A stretch of DNA of 64,000 nucleotides from CBDEVH01 sp965243565 (GTDB taxonomy: Bacteria; Pseudomonadota; Gammaproteobacteria; Tethybacterales; Persebacteraceae), in assembly GCA_965243565.1 (NCBI GenBank), contig OZ251571.1, positions 558,001 to 622,000 of the forward strand, given 5' to 3'. Position 1 is the first letter of the stretch. Each line of letters starts with the position of its first letter. A program made the position numbers and the translations under genes. The notes under the pieces were generated by a model that was not told the origin of the DNA, ran no database searches, and worked only from the letters and a program-made list of their open reading frames with translations. Of the stretch, positions 42,958 to 53,070 are shown in pieces.

Positions 42958-43619
42958 ACAGCCGCTCTGGCAATACAGGCGACGGTAACATGGGTAGCGC
43001 CGGCTTTTTTTAAGGTTAGTGCTATTTCGTTTAAGGTGGCGCCGCTGGTCATAACGTCGTCGAAAACCAAAACGCTTTTGGACTCGAGGGTCTGCGTGGC
43101 TTGCCAAGTTTGATCAACTTGAAAACAGTTTTTAATGTTGAGGTAACGCTTTTTTCTTGTAGAAATTTGGGCTTGTGGTGATGTGTTTTTTATGCGTTTT
43201 ATAATATGAGGGTGAGAGTCAACAGATAACTGTTTTAGAATTTCGTGGCTTTGGTTAAAGCCACGTTCTTTGATGCGTTGCCCATGTAATGGTACAGGTA
43301 TAGTCAAATCGCATTTTGGAAATCGTGGGATTAGTTTTGCCAATGTTTGGGCAAGCTGCCATTGTCGGTGATATTTAAATTTTATGATTAGATTGTCTAG
43401 TGGTGGATTGTATATATACGGCGCTATAATTTTGTCAAATACAGGTGGTTGTTTTAGACAGTTAGCACAGTGTCCATCACTATCGGGTGCCCCGCAAGCC
43501 AAACAACCGTATTGGTTTTGTAACTGTTGAATGTCGTCATAACAGGCTTGACAAATACTAAGTGATATGGTTGCTATCGAGATATGCGCTGCGCACAGAG
43601 TGCATTGGAATAATGGCAT
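42954..43619 (-). CDS. comF: ComF family protein (phosphoribosyltransferase-like)
   Basis: Cytosolic ComF protein, linked to DNA uptake in naturally competent bacteria. It has N-terminal zinc-binding cysteine pairs (CTLC..., CLACGAPDSDGHCANC), the IPVPLHGQRIKERGFNQS segment and the PRPP-loop VLVFDDVMTSGATLNE near the C terminus. The 221-residue length fits. It begins one nucleotide before the lutC stop on the same strand, so it seems to be cotranscribed with the lactate genes, which is not a usual pairing. Confidence 0.9.
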   Translation of the reverse strand: MPLFQCTLCAAHISIATISLSICQACYDDIQQLQNQYGCLACGAPDSDGHCANCLKQPPVFDKIIAPYIYNPPLDNLIIKFKYHRQWQLAQTLAKLIPRFPKCDLTIPVPLHGQRIKERGFNQSHEILKQLSVDSHPHIIKRIKNTSPQAQISTRKKRYLNIKNCFQVDQTWQATQTLESKSVLVFDDVMTSGATLNEIALTLKKAGATHVTVACIARAAV

Positions 43620-44228
43620 TTATTTGATGATGATTACCAATACATGCAGGGGCCCATGCATACCAAGTACCATTGTTTGTTCGATGTCTGCCGTGCGTGA
43701 GGGACCACATAAAAAATTACAAATGCTGGGGAGTGGTTGGTCGATACTGGTTAAAATATCGCCAATGCAGGAGTGTATGTCTTGTTGCCTGACAACGGCG
43801 ATATGGTAAGGAGGCAATAACGATAGGGTGGTGGTGTGAGCTGTGTTGTTGGTAATTAACATGGCGCCCGTATTGGCATCGGCTGCCACAATAGTCGTAA
43901 TGCCACAGCTGTCTTTTTCGGCTACCGCACGGTACTCTGCTTGAATATTGACGGTGTCCCATGCCAAAGCGGTGAGGGATTCTTCGCAAACTATGGTGGG
44001 TGTTAAGTGGTTGTTTTTTAGATAATTGGCAACGGCTTGGGGTAAGTCAGTGATTGAGAAAATGACCATTAATTCGGCGTGGTTGTTTTTGACGGCTTGA
44101 CTAAAGGCATCGCAATGGTTGATGGGGTGGGTGGGCGATGACCATTGGGGAATCTGCGATGCAACGACAGGGCTTGCTGGCTGATTTCCGATAAGACGCG
44201 ATAATATGGCTTGTTTGTCGTCTTGCAT
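43620..44228 (-). CDS. lutC: LutC/YkgG family lactate utilization protein
   Basis: Third subunit of the LutABC-type L-lactate oxidation complex, DUF162 (YkgG) family. It has the typical ITTIVAADANTGAMLITN region and the C-terminal FLCGPSRTADIEQTMVLGMHGPLHV motif. The length of 202 residues is normal. It starts 5 nt after the lutB stop and is followed directly by comF. Confidence 0.9.
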   Translation of the reverse strand: MQDDKQAILSRLIGNQPASPVVASQIPQWSSPTHPINHCDAFSQAVKNNHAELMVIFSITDLPQAVANYLKNNHLTPTIVCEESLTALAWDTVNIQAEYRAVAEKDSCGITTIVAADANTGAMLITNNTAHTTTLSLLPPYHIAVVRQQDIHSCIGDILTSIDQPLPSICNFLCGPSRTADIEQTMVLGMHGPLHVLVIIIK

Positions 44229-44233
44229 GTTAA

Positions 44234-45622
44234 TTATTTAATAGATTGCCATAGGCGACTGAAGGTTGGACCATGCGAAAACTTGAAGTCGCGATGGCGA
44301 AACCAATTTTTAAAAATAGGCAAAGAACAAATAACCCCTGATGATGGAGCGCATTTTTTAATTGACCATAGTGCTAGGCTTGTCAATAGGCGATAGGCTC
44401 GTGGATGCCTTGCAGTAAAACTCCACAAAGTAATGGCGGTGCGTTGCCAAAAGGAATCTAGTTTGAGCTTGACTTGTTCATCACGTAAGCGACGAATGAG
44501 TGTTGGCAATGGTATTTTTACAGGACAAACTACGTCGCATGCGTTGCATAGTGTGGCGGCGTGGGGAAGGTCGGGCGTGTTGTCTACCCCTAACAGAGTA
44601 CCGCTTATTACTTGTCCCATTGGTCCCATATAGACCATGCCGTATGATTGTCCACCAATGCTTTGATAGACCGGACAATGATTTAGACAAGCACCACAAC
44701 GAATACAACGTAACATTTCTTTGTATTCGTTATGACGTAAGGCACTGCGTCCATTGTCTAATAAAATCACATAGCGGTGTTGATTGTCGTTGTTATTGCC
44801 GCTGGTAATGCTAACGTAATTGCTTATTTTCTGCCCCGTTGCAGAATGCGTGAGTAATGTTAGCATCGGTGCCAAGTTGCTTATAGAGGGCAAAATTTTG
44901 TCAATACATGCTAGAGTTACATGGACAGCGGGGAGGGTGGTTGTCATTCTGCCATTACCTTCGTTGGTAACGATAACGCTTGAGCCGGTGTCGGCAAGTA
45001 AAAAATTTGCACCGGAAATTCCCATATCGGCGGCTAGAAATTTTTTCCGTAAATGCCGACGTGCCGCACGGGTTAGTTGGGTGGCGTCGTCGTCAATAGT
45101 GCAACCAATGGGCTCAAATAGTTTGGCGATTGATTCTCGCGATTTGTGCATCGCTGGTGCGATAATGTGCGATGGTTTTTCTTTGGCTATTTGAATAATA
45201 TACTCACCCAAATCGGTTTCGGTAACGTCGATGTTTGCGGCTTCTAGTGCGTCATTAAGAAATACTTCTTCTGATGCCATACTTTTGGATTTAACGACAT
45301 TTTTGACGTTGTGCCGTTGGGCAATTTCTAAAATTAATAAATTGGCTTTTTTGGCATCACTCGCCCATAAAACAGTGGTGCCGATTTTTTCGGCATTGTC
45401 GCTAAATTGTTGTAATAATTCTGGCATGTGGGCAATGCCATAATCACGTATTTGCTGCCCAAAATCACGTAATGATTCAAATTCTGTTTTATCAAAAGCC
45501 TCAATCGCATCAGCCCGATGCCCCACAAATTTTTGCTTGGTGTTGGACAATGCTTTTTGTAATTGCTGGTCTTCTAGGGCAACTGCAATATTTTTATGAA
45601 AATTAACGTAACTGGTTTGCAT
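44234..45622 (-). CDS. lutB: Iron-sulfur lactate utilization protein LutB
   Basis: Iron-sulfur subunit of the LutABC-type lactate dehydrogenase. The N-terminal DUF162-like domain is followed by two ferredoxin-type cluster motifs, CIRCGACLNHCPVYQ and CNACDVVCPVKIPL, near residues 310-365. The 462-residue length matches the family. It lies between lutA and lutC with gaps of 3 and 5 nt, one operon. Confidence 0.92.
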   Translation of the reverse strand: MQTSYVNFHKNIAVALEDQQLQKALSNTKQKFVGHRADAIEAFDKTEFESLRDFGQQIRDYGIAHMPELLQQFSDNAEKIGTTVLWASDAKKANLLILEIAQRHNVKNVVKSKSMASEEVFLNDALEAANIDVTETDLGEYIIQIAKEKPSHIIAPAMHKSRESIAKLFEPIGCTIDDDATQLTRAARRHLRKKFLAADMGISGANFLLADTGSSVIVTNEGNGRMTTTLPAVHVTLACIDKILPSISNLAPMLTLLTHSATGQKISNYVSITSGNNNDNQHRYVILLDNGRSALRHNEYKEMLRCIRCGACLNHCPVYQSIGGQSYGMVYMGPMGQVISGTLLGVDNTPDLPHAATLCNACDVVCPVKIPLPTLIRRLRDEQVKLKLDSFWQRTAITLWSFTARHPRAYRLLTSLALWSIKKCAPSSGVICSLPIFKNWFRHRDFKFSHGPTFSRLWQSIK

Positions 45623-45625
45623 GGT

Positions 45626-46339
45626 TTATATATAGGATTCGTCTAATAATTGCGCCCAATGATAGCACTCGATATTTATTTTTTGCCGCAATAATAAGCC
45701 CTCAATATGAAGCAAGCAGCCTACGTCACCAGCAACGACGGCTTGTGCTTGTGAATTGACGATATGCGTGCATTTTTTCATGCCAATATCGCAGGAGATG
45801 TCGGGAAATTTTAACGAGAAAAAACCACCAAAGCCGCAGCATTCTTCGGCCTCTTGCATTTCAATAATGTCAATACCTCTATTGCGTAATAGCTGGCGGG
45901 GCGCGTCTTTTATGTTAAGTTTGCGTAAGCCGTTACATGAATCATGAAAGGTTATTTTTTTGCTGATTTGTGTTTTAGAAGTGTAGCCCACCATTTGTAA
46001 AAATTCAGAGAGTTCGAGACAACGGTTTTGAAAGGCTTTTAGAGTGGGGGGCGGCAACGGTGCAAATGCCTCAGTCAGCGAATGGCGAAAAGTAGCACAA
46101 CAAGAGCCAGATGGGATAACAATATAATCACAATCATCATAGGCGTTAATGTAGGTATTGGCAATGGCTTTGGTTTGTTCTATATAACCGCTGTTAAAGG
46201 CGATTTGTCCGCAACAACTTTGTGGCTTGTAAACGACATCAGCCCCTGTGCTACGTAATATATTGAGCGTTGCCACGCCTATTTCAGGACGCATGGCATC
46301 AATAAGACAGCCAACAAACAGACCAACTCTATACGGCAT
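45626..46339 (-). CDS. lutA: Lactate utilization protein LutA (CCG-domain)
   Basis: First subunit of the LutABC system, with two cysteine-rich CCG domains that bind iron-sulfur clusters: PQSCCGQIAFNSG in the first half and EAEECCGFGGFFS in the second. SGSCCATFRH lies between. Length of 237 residues is normal. It is the first gene of the lutABC-comF run, divergent from ftsH. No LutP permease or LutR/LldR regulator gene is adjacent. Confidence 0.92.
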   Translation of the reverse strand: MPYRVGLFVGCLIDAMRPEIGVATLNILRSTGADVVYKPQSCCGQIAFNSGYIEQTKAIANTYINAYDDCDYIVIPSGSCCATFRHSLTEAFAPLPPPTLKAFQNRCLELSEFLQMVGYTSKTQISKKITFHDSCNGLRKLNIKDAPRQLLRNRGIDIIEMQEAEECCGFGGFFSLKFPDISCDIGMKKCTHIVNSQAQAVVAGDVGCLLHIEGLLLRQKINIECYHWAQLLDESYI

Positions 46340-46438
46340 AATAGATTATTTGATACTCCTAAGTAAAAAACGTCAGTTTACATAAAATTATAATAGTGAT
46401 TGCATGGGTTTAATTGCATAAATATCGCTAAAATTAGA

Positions 46439-46453
46439 TTATTAGCCTAATAA
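46439..46453. promoter_or_regulatory. Palindrome in the lutA-ftsH divergent region
   Basis: TTATTAG-C-CTAATAA is a perfect 7-bp palindrome with a one-base centre, located about 100 nt from lutA and 48 nt from ftsH. A TATAAT for ftsH overlaps closely (46459-46464). It is a candidate operator, without a known regulator. Confidence 0.35.
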
Positions 46454-46500
46454 ACCACTATAATTAAGTTATTATTATATTACACTAAATAACAGGTCTT

Positions 46501-48417
46501 ATGAATCCAATTTTGCGCTCTTTACTTTTTTGGGCTTTAATTTTTACTTTTGTCGTCATGCTCATCTCGCAGTTGCGAGGAGACGAAGAAACCAACACAA
46601 TAAGCTACTCTGATTTCATGGCAAATGCCAAAGCAGGGCGTTTTGTCAAGATAAAAGTTGATCGCTCCAACACCCAACTCCATGGTCAAGACGAAATCGG
46701 TAATCTCGTTACAGCTAATTATCCGCCTGATATATTTATGGTGCCTGACTTACGTCAAGCCGGTGTATTGGTTGAAGCTGAACCCCAAGAAGAGCAGTCT
46801 TTATTGGTCTCTATTTTTATTTCATGGTTTCCGATGTTGCTACTCATTGGTATTTGGTTGTTTTTTATGCGTCAAATGCAAGGTGGCGGCAAGGGAGGGG
46901 CTTTTTCCTTTGGAAAAAATACCGCAAAAATATTGTCTGAAAGTGAAAATAAAATAACATTTTCCGATGTCGCAGGGTGCGAAGAGGCAAAAGAAGAAGT
47001 TGGCGAAATCGTTAGTTTCTTGAAAAGTCCTTCTAAATTTCGCAAATTAGGTGCAAAAATACCACGTGGTGTTTTAATGGTCGGTAGCCCGGGAACTGGT
47101 AAAACATTACTCGCAAGAGCCATCGCTGGCGAAGCAGAAGTTCCATTTTTTAGCGTATCTGGTTCAGATTTTGTCGAAATGTTTGTGGGTGTCGGGGCAG
47201 CGCGGGTGCGTGATATGTTCGAACAAGCCAAAAAGAACGAATCCTGCATTATTTTTATAGACGAAATTGATGCTGTTGGCCGCCAACGTGGCACCGGCTT
47301 AGGCGGGGGTAATGACGAACGCGAACAAACCTTAAACCAATTATTGGTTGAAATGGATGGATTTTCTGAAAATGTTAATATCATCATTATTGCTGCAACC
47401 AATCGCCCTGACGTACTTGATCCTGCCTTATTACGCCCGGGACGATTCGACAGACAAGTAGTGGTGCCATTGCCAGATATCCGTGGTCGTGAAGAAATTT
47501 TAAATGTTCACATGCGTAAAGTACCAATAGAAAAATCAGTTGAAGCCCGCGTAATAGCCCGTGGAACACCAGGGTTTGCAGGTGCCGATTTGGCTAATTT
47601 GGTTAACGAAGCGGCATTAAGAGCAGGGCGCGAAAAAAGTAAAACGGTTTCCATGAAGCATTTTGAATACGCCAAAGAAAAAATCCTAATGGGGGCTGAA
47701 CGTCGTTCGATGGTCATGCCCGAACATGAGCGGTTAAACACCGCTTACCATGAATCAGGACATGCCGTTGTGGCACGGTCGCTCGAAAACACCGATCCCG
47801 TGCATAAGGTTACGATTATCCCACGTGGGCGAGCTTTGGGTGTTACCATGCAATTACCAACCGAAGATCGTTATTGCATGACCGATAAACTAATACTAGA
47901 TAACATTTGTGTGCTTTTTGGTGGGCGTGCTGCCGAAGAAATCTTTATGCTACAAATGACAACGGGTGCGTCTAACGATTTTGAACGAGCCACCAATATG
48001 GCACGCCGAATGGTTACCCAATGGGGAATGAGTGATAGTATGGGGACGATGGTCTATGGCGAAGAAGAGGGCGAAGTCTTTTTAGGTAGGTCTGTTACCA
48101 CACATAAACAAATGTCCGAAGCAACCATGCGCGAAGTCGATAATGAAATACGAAAAATTATCAATGAACAATACGATAAAGCACATAAAATTCTTGAAAG
48201 TAAACGTGATAAGGTCGAAGCCATGACCAAAGCCTTGCTGGATTGGGAGACCATTGATGAAAAGCAAATTAACGAAATCATGGAAGGGAAACCCCCAACT
48301 CCACCCGATGATTTACCATCCCCTAACGCCAGTAAAAGTGAGACTGATATTGATGATTCCGACAAAAAAGACAAGGTAAAACCACCAGTCGGGCAAAAAG
48401 GAACCAAAGCCGCTTAA
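46501..48417 (+). CDS. ftsH: ATP-dependent zinc metalloprotease FtsH
   Basis: Membrane-bound AAA+ protease that degrades unstable membrane and soluble proteins. Two N-terminal membrane segments flank a periplasmic domain; Walker A is GSPGTGKT (195-202, Ser where Pro is usual), Walker B IIFIDEIDAVG, the SRH region is present, and the zinc motif is HESGH near residue 417. The 638-residue length is typical. The gene starts the conserved ftsH-folP-glmM run. Confidence 0.98.
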   Translation: MNPILRSLLFWALIFTFVVMLISQLRGDEETNTISYSDFMANAKAGRFVKIKVDRSNTQLHGQDEIGNLVTANYPPDIFMVPDLRQAGVLVEAEPQEEQSLLVSIFISWFPMLLLIGIWLFFMRQMQGGGKGGAFSFGKNTAKILSESENKITFSDVAGCEEAKEEVGEIVSFLKSPSKFRKLGAKIPRGVLMVGSPGTGKTLLARAIAGEAEVPFFSVSGSDFVEMFVGVGAARVRDMFEQAKKNESCIIFIDEIDAVGRQRGTGLGGGNDEREQTLNQLLVEMDGFSENVNIIIIAATNRPDVLDPALLRPGRFDRQVVVPLPDIRGREEILNVHMRKVPIEKSVEARVIARGTPGFAGADLANLVNEAALRAGREKSKTVSMKHFEYAKEKILMGAERRSMVMPEHERLNTAYHESGHAVVARSLENTDPVHKVTIIPRGRALGVTMQLPTEDRYCMTDKLILDNICVLFGGRAAEEIFMLQMTTGASNDFERATNMARRMVTQWGMSDSMGTMVYGEEEGEVFLGRSVTTHKQMSEATMREVDNEIRKIINEQYDKAHKILESKRDKVEAMTKALLDWETIDEKQINEIMEGKPPTPPDDLPSPNASKSETDIDDSDKKDKVKPPVGQKGTKAA

Positions 48418-48436
48418 CCTTTGTTGTGGACTCGCT

Positions 48437-49282
48437 ATGTATTGGCAGTGCAGTAACGTAAAATTTACGTTTGAACGCCCACTGATAATGGGGATATTAA
48501 ATGTAACCCCTGATTCTTTTTCTGATGGTGGTGCTTATAATAGTGTTGATAATGCCGTCAAGCATGCCTGCCAACTAACCGAGGCAGGGGCTGATATTAT
48601 CGATGTTGGTGGTGAATCAACTCGTCCTGGTGCCAAAATAGTCAATATAGAAGAAGAAAAACGCCGTGTTCTGCCTGTTGTCGAAAAACTAGCAAAGCAG
48701 GGTATAACCGTCTCTTTAGATACCATGAAACCTGCATTAATGCGTATTGCCCATGATTACGGTGCTAAAATTATCAATGATGTTAATGGTTTTTCAACCA
48801 CTGATTCTATTGAAGCAGTTAGCAATCATAATTGCGGTCTTGTTATAATGCACATGCAAGGGCAACCTCAAACAATGCAAAACAAACCACACTACAATAA
48901 TGTTATAAATGATATAGCGCAATTTATTAATGTGCAAACAACGAAACTAATAAATGCGGGTATTGATAAAAATAGGCTTTGTGTGGATCCGGGTATAGGG
49001 TTTGGCAAGACCTTTGAACACAACGCACAAATACTGACTAACCCCAGTGCGTTAACAAAGCAATTTCCATTGCTTATTGGTGTTTCGCGTAAGTCTTTTT
49101 TTATATCTGTTACTGGTGATCGTCCTGCTGCCAAGCGTGATGTCGCTAGTGCAGTGGCTGCCGCTATCATGGCACTGCGTGGTGCTCATGTTTTTAGAGT
49201 ACACAATGTTGGCATGACTTTGGACGCTTTAAAAACAGCGGCTTTACTATCACCTAGCTGGAATGAGAATTTGGCTTTATAA
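48437..49282 (+). CDS. folP: Dihydropteroate synthase
   Basis: Folate pathway enzyme that joins p-aminobenzoate to the pterin; target of sulfonamides. Signature segments MGILNVTPDSFSDGG, DIIDVGGESTRPGA and DPGIGFGKTFEHN are all present. The length is 281 residues. It lies 19 nt after ftsH and one base before glmM, the order known from E. coli. Confidence 0.97.
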   Translation: MYWQCSNVKFTFERPLIMGILNVTPDSFSDGGAYNSVDNAVKHACQLTEAGADIIDVGGESTRPGAKIVNIEEEKRRVLPVVEKLAKQGITVSLDTMKPALMRIAHDYGAKIINDVNGFSTTDSIEAVSNHNCGLVIMHMQGQPQTMQNKPHYNNVINDIAQFINVQTTKLINAGIDKNRLCVDPGIGFGKTFEHNAQILTNPSALTKQFPLLIGVSRKSFFISVTGDRPAAKRDVASAVAAAIMALRGAHVFRVHNVGMTLDALKTAALLSPSWNENLAL

Positions 49283-49283
49283 C

Positions 49284-50636
49284 ATGGATAATAAACGTCG
49301 TTATTTTGGAACTGATGGAGTGCGTGGGCGGGTTGGCGAAGAGCCGATGACGCCTGATTTTTTGGTGCGATTTGGTTTTGCTATTGGACAAATATTTGGT
49401 AATCAGGGTAAAAACGAAATACTGATTGGCAAAGATACAAGGCTGTCGGGCTATATGGTTGAATCTGCTCTTGAGGCTGGTTTGTCTGCTGCTGGGGTTA
49501 ATACCTTGCTTTCTGGTCCTATACCGACATCGGCAGTGTCGTATTTAACCCAAGCATTACGCTTGTCGGCGGGCATTGTTGTAAGTGCTTCACATAACCC
49601 TTATTTTGATAATGGCGTAAAAATATTTGACAGTGATGGTTGTAAGATTTCTGACGAAATGGAACTGGCAATCGAAAACGCGATGAATGACACTAAAATT
49701 CTATTTAATAACAACACCGGTCGCGCGAATCGTTTAGATACATCAGCTGATAGATACATTGAGTTTTGCAAAAGAACAATCCCGTCATCGATTAATTTAC
49801 ACGGTATACGTATTGTTGCTGATTGTGCCAATGGCGCTGCCTACTATGTGGCACCAGAATTGTTTCACGAATTAGGAGCCGATGTTGTTGCTATAGGGAA
49901 TAAACCAGATGGCTTAAATATTAATGTTGATTCTGGCGTTATGGCACCCAACGCTGCCATAAAAAAAGTAGTTGAAACCCAAGCCGATATAGGAATCGTA
50001 TTGGATGGCGACGCCGACCGTTTATATATTATTGACGAAAAAGGAGTGTGCCATACGGGTGATGCTATTTTGTATCTTATCGTTCAAGAATTACGAAAAC
50101 GCAATAAAAAAGTGACCGGTGTTGTGGGTACAATTTTATCTAATATTGCCCTAGAAAACGCCATGAAACAGCTGGGGGTTGATTTTTATCGGGCAGGTGT
50201 AGGTGATAGACAAGTATTTCACCAGATGATAAAGCGTGACTGGTTTATAGGCGGAGAAACATCAGGGCATATTATTATGCGTAAGTTTCATCAAACTGGT
50301 GATGGGATAATTGCCGCATTGCAAGTGCTGCGCGCCATGAAAAGTCAAGAAAAATCATTGTCTGAATTATTAGCCGATTTTCATATCGCCCCACAAACAA
50401 CTAAAAATATTGTTGTTAAAAACCCTCAATTGGTACTTCATCAATTGCCAATTATCAATAAAATTAATCAAGTGCAAGCAGAATTAGATGACACAATGCG
50501 CTTGATTGTTCGTGCGTCAGGTACAGAAAATAAAATTCGTATAATGGTAGAGGGTGATGATACAACAAGCGCCGCAGCAATCATTGTAATGATCGAACAA
50601 ACAATAAAAGAAGTTTTAAGCAGCAGGGCTTTTTGA
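49284..50636 (+). CDS. glmM: Phosphoglucosamine mutase
   Basis: Converts glucosamine-6-phosphate to glucosamine-1-phosphate for UDP-GlcNAc synthesis. The active-site serine loop is SASHNPY, the metal loop DGDADR, and the N terminus reads RYFGTDGVRG. An in-frame ATG exists at 49263 inside folP, but the ATG at 49284, one base after the folP stop, gives the standard N terminus (450 residues). The 3' end overlaps the convergent DUF2723 gene by 21 nt. Confidence 0.97.
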   Translation: MDNKRRYFGTDGVRGRVGEEPMTPDFLVRFGFAIGQIFGNQGKNEILIGKDTRLSGYMVESALEAGLSAAGVNTLLSGPIPTSAVSYLTQALRLSAGIVVSASHNPYFDNGVKIFDSDGCKISDEMELAIENAMNDTKILFNNNTGRANRLDTSADRYIEFCKRTIPSSINLHGIRIVADCANGAAYYVAPELFHELGADVVAIGNKPDGLNINVDSGVMAPNAAIKKVVETQADIGIVLDGDADRLYIIDEKGVCHTGDAILYLIVQELRKRNKKVTGVVGTILSNIALENAMKQLGVDFYRAGVGDRQVFHQMIKRDWFIGGETSGHIIMRKFHQTGDGIIAALQVLRAMKSQEKSLSELLADFHIAPQTTKNIVVKNPQLVLHQLPIINKINQVQAELDDTMRLIVRASGTENKIRIMVEGDDTTSAAAIIVMIEQTIKEVLSSRAF

Positions 50637-53030
50637 ACAATTAACTGATTTTTTGCGGGTTTGGCGTACATGTCGCAACATGTTTTTGGGAATGTCCTTA
50701 GATTTTGGATAGATCTGTTCAATCAGTTTTATGGCTTCGCAGTGGTTTTCTTTTTTATTGTATAAAAAGAATAAATCTTTCACCGAACTATTGCGTGCTA
50801 TTGGGTTTACACGGACGGATGCAAGTAAATTTTCTTCGTATTTGGGATGTAGCTTGCCATCAATTAAAGAAACAAGTACGGCTTTTAGTGCAAAAAATAC
50901 CGCTTTATGATCTTTGTTGGCTAAATTAGAGCCTTCAATATCAAAGTTCTCTAGCCATAGCAATTCATCTTTGAGCTCTTCTTCGCTTAGTTTTCCGGAA
51001 TTAATCTTGTGTGATGCCGTAATAATGCGAATATGAACGTTGTTCTCTCGGGCACGCTCAATAATTTCTTCCCAAGATTCATCCATTTTAAAACCATTTA
51101 ATGCGGCGGATTGAATGGTATTAATGGCTTGGGTAATGGTTCCGTGTTGTTGTTGTTTGGTCCATAAATCTGTAATTTGACCTTCGGTACCAATATTGGT
51201 GTCCAACCAGTCTCTTAGGCTGCTCGAAAATATAATGCGGTCTTGTTTGCCATCGCGATTAACACGCCTAAAAAATCCCATTAAATCTGAACCATATCTA
51301 GGGTGCTTATAAAACCGTTGTCTTTGTGGGTGATAATAAATAGGACGTGTGGTTGAATCAATTAATTCGCGAATTTTGGCTATTTTGTTATTTTTGTCGT
51401 TTGGCTTGCCTTTTGGTGGGCCGTCTGGAAGTAATGGTGAATACAAACGCTTGCCATAAACCAAGCCTTGGTCGTTATAAACTTCTAGGTCGGGACGCAC
51501 ACCCTCAACATAATGCAGATAACCAACGGGTAAGTCTAAGTCGTCAAATAAAAACAAAGCAGCATTGGCCTCAACAGTGTTTAGTTTTGCCATTGCTAAG
51601 TCATGTGCCCAGCGGTACTCACGCCGATAGTTAATCTCCCAATGAGCAAAAATAGACGCACCAACAACCACCAAAAGAACCCCAGCAGTAATGTGCTCTT
51701 TTGCTTTTAATGTTAGTTTTTTTGGAAGGCGGTCAACACACCATGCAGTACCAATTGCCAACCAAATTGCCATTATGCCGTAAGCGAGGATGTGGTAGAC
51801 TTTAAAAGCAGCAAGCCATATAAATTCGGCTTTAAAGTCGAGTAAATAAATCAATAAAACACTACTAGTAAACCAACTGACTGCCAAACTTGCCCACATC
51901 CAATTGTAGCGAGTGCGTATCATAATGACAAAACCAATAGCAACCAGTGCAAAACCAATGGGGGTGAATTGCCATAGCATTTCATCGCCTAAAAATTCTG
52001 TAAATTTTATTTTATCACTTAGCCCAACGCCTGATTGGTTGTCAACACCAGCATAACCAGAACGATTAAAATAAAACCAAAAACGATCCCAACCTTCAAT
52101 TGGACCATAAAAACTAGCAGGGGTAATGGTGTAAGAACGCCATATCATCCACAAATATGGAGGAACAGCCCCTAACAAGAAAAAAGTAACGGCACGATGT
52201 ACGTTAAAGATGATGTTTTTCCACTGTGATAAAACGATGAGAAGTAACCCTGATGTCCCTAGCCCTAGTATTGGGTAGTGGTTTGCCACGCCCAAACCAT
52301 AGACAAAAGCAATGATGCATAATAGGCGTATATGAGTCCGGTTTGATTTGCCAATATGAGAGCTATAATAGATGCACAAAGCCAATATAATAAAGAAAAA
52401 CATGGCAGCCAAGGTATAGACCTCCGCAATAATGGCTTGTGACCAGAAAGTCCGAGATGCACCGTAAGCCAAACCAGCCATATAGCCAAACAACCGACCT
52501 CGCACCAACATAATGACAATGGAATAAATGGAGACACAGGCAATAGCACCGACAAAACCACTAAAAAAATGACCTTTAAAAGCGGGCGTGCCCAATGGTA
52601 AGAGGTGGAAGAAAATACCACCTAAAAATGTATGGATGGGGTAGCCCGGAGGGTGCGCTACGCCAAAAAACTTTAAATTGGCAATAAATAAACCGTCGTC
52701 TTCGAGCGTGACCAAACGGGGAGTGGTAATGGCATATAACAACAACACAAGGGCAAAGACTACCAACATGTGTATTCTTTCATCACGCCAATTACGTGGA
52801 ATAAGCTGGTAAGGTTTTAGTGCAGTAAGAAAAAAATCAGCAGGCCATAAAGACCGCCGCTCTTTGGGGATATACGATTCTAGTGCGCTCTCTGCCTGCT
52901 TGTCATTGCTATTGTTGGGAGCAGTGTTTGCTGCGGTGGTTGTATCAGGTTTTGATGTCTGATGAGTGGTATTTTCAGTATTTTTTTTAGTTGAATTTTT
53001 TTTACGATACCGAGGACGAATGTTCGACAT
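50616..53030 (-). CDS. DUF2723 membrane protein (GT-C glycosyltransferase-like)
   Basis: Large inner-membrane protein of 804 residues. A charged, Thr/Asn-rich cytoplasmic N terminus (about 1-80) precedes about ten membrane segments. The region LEDDGLFIANLKFFGVAHPPGYPIHTF, with the conserved HPPGYP, identifies DUF2723, a family related to protein O-mannosyltransferases. A soluble C-terminal part of about 300 residues follows. It is encoded 40 nt after nuoB, where nuoC would be expected. A glycosyl donor and acceptor cannot be named. Confidence 0.82.
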   Translation of the reverse strand: MSNIRPRYRKKNSTKKNTENTTHQTSKPDTTTAANTAPNNSNDKQAESALESYIPKERRSLWPADFFLTALKPYQLIPRNWRDERIHMLVVFALVLLLYAITTPRLVTLEDDGLFIANLKFFGVAHPPGYPIHTFLGGIFFHLLPLGTPAFKGHFFSGFVGAIACVSIYSIVIMLVRGRLFGYMAGLAYGASRTFWSQAIIAEVYTLAAMFFFIILALCIYYSSHIGKSNRTHIRLLCIIAFVYGLGVANHYPILGLGTSGLLLIVLSQWKNIIFNVHRAVTFFLLGAVPPYLWMIWRSYTITPASFYGPIEGWDRFWFYFNRSGYAGVDNQSGVGLSDKIKFTEFLGDEMLWQFTPIGFALVAIGFVIMIRTRYNWMWASLAVSWFTSSVLLIYLLDFKAEFIWLAAFKVYHILAYGIMAIWLAIGTAWCVDRLPKKLTLKAKEHITAGVLLVVVGASIFAHWEINYRREYRWAHDLAMAKLNTVEANAALFLFDDLDLPVGYLHYVEGVRPDLEVYNDQGLVYGKRLYSPLLPDGPPKGKPNDKNNKIAKIRELIDSTTRPIYYHPQRQRFYKHPRYGSDLMGFFRRVNRDGKQDRIIFSSSLRDWLDTNIGTEGQITDLWTKQQQHGTITQAINTIQSAALNGFKMDESWEEIIERARENNVHIRIITASHKINSGKLSEEELKDELLWLENFDIEGSNLANKDHKAVFFALKAVLVSLIDGKLHPKYEENLLASVRVNPIARNSSVKDLFFLYNKKENHCEAIKLIEQIYPKSKDIPKNMLRHVRQTRKKSVNCSKSPAA

Positions 53031-53070
53031 AAGTGAGATTAATTTTTAGTTGCTGAATATAAAAAGGGGA

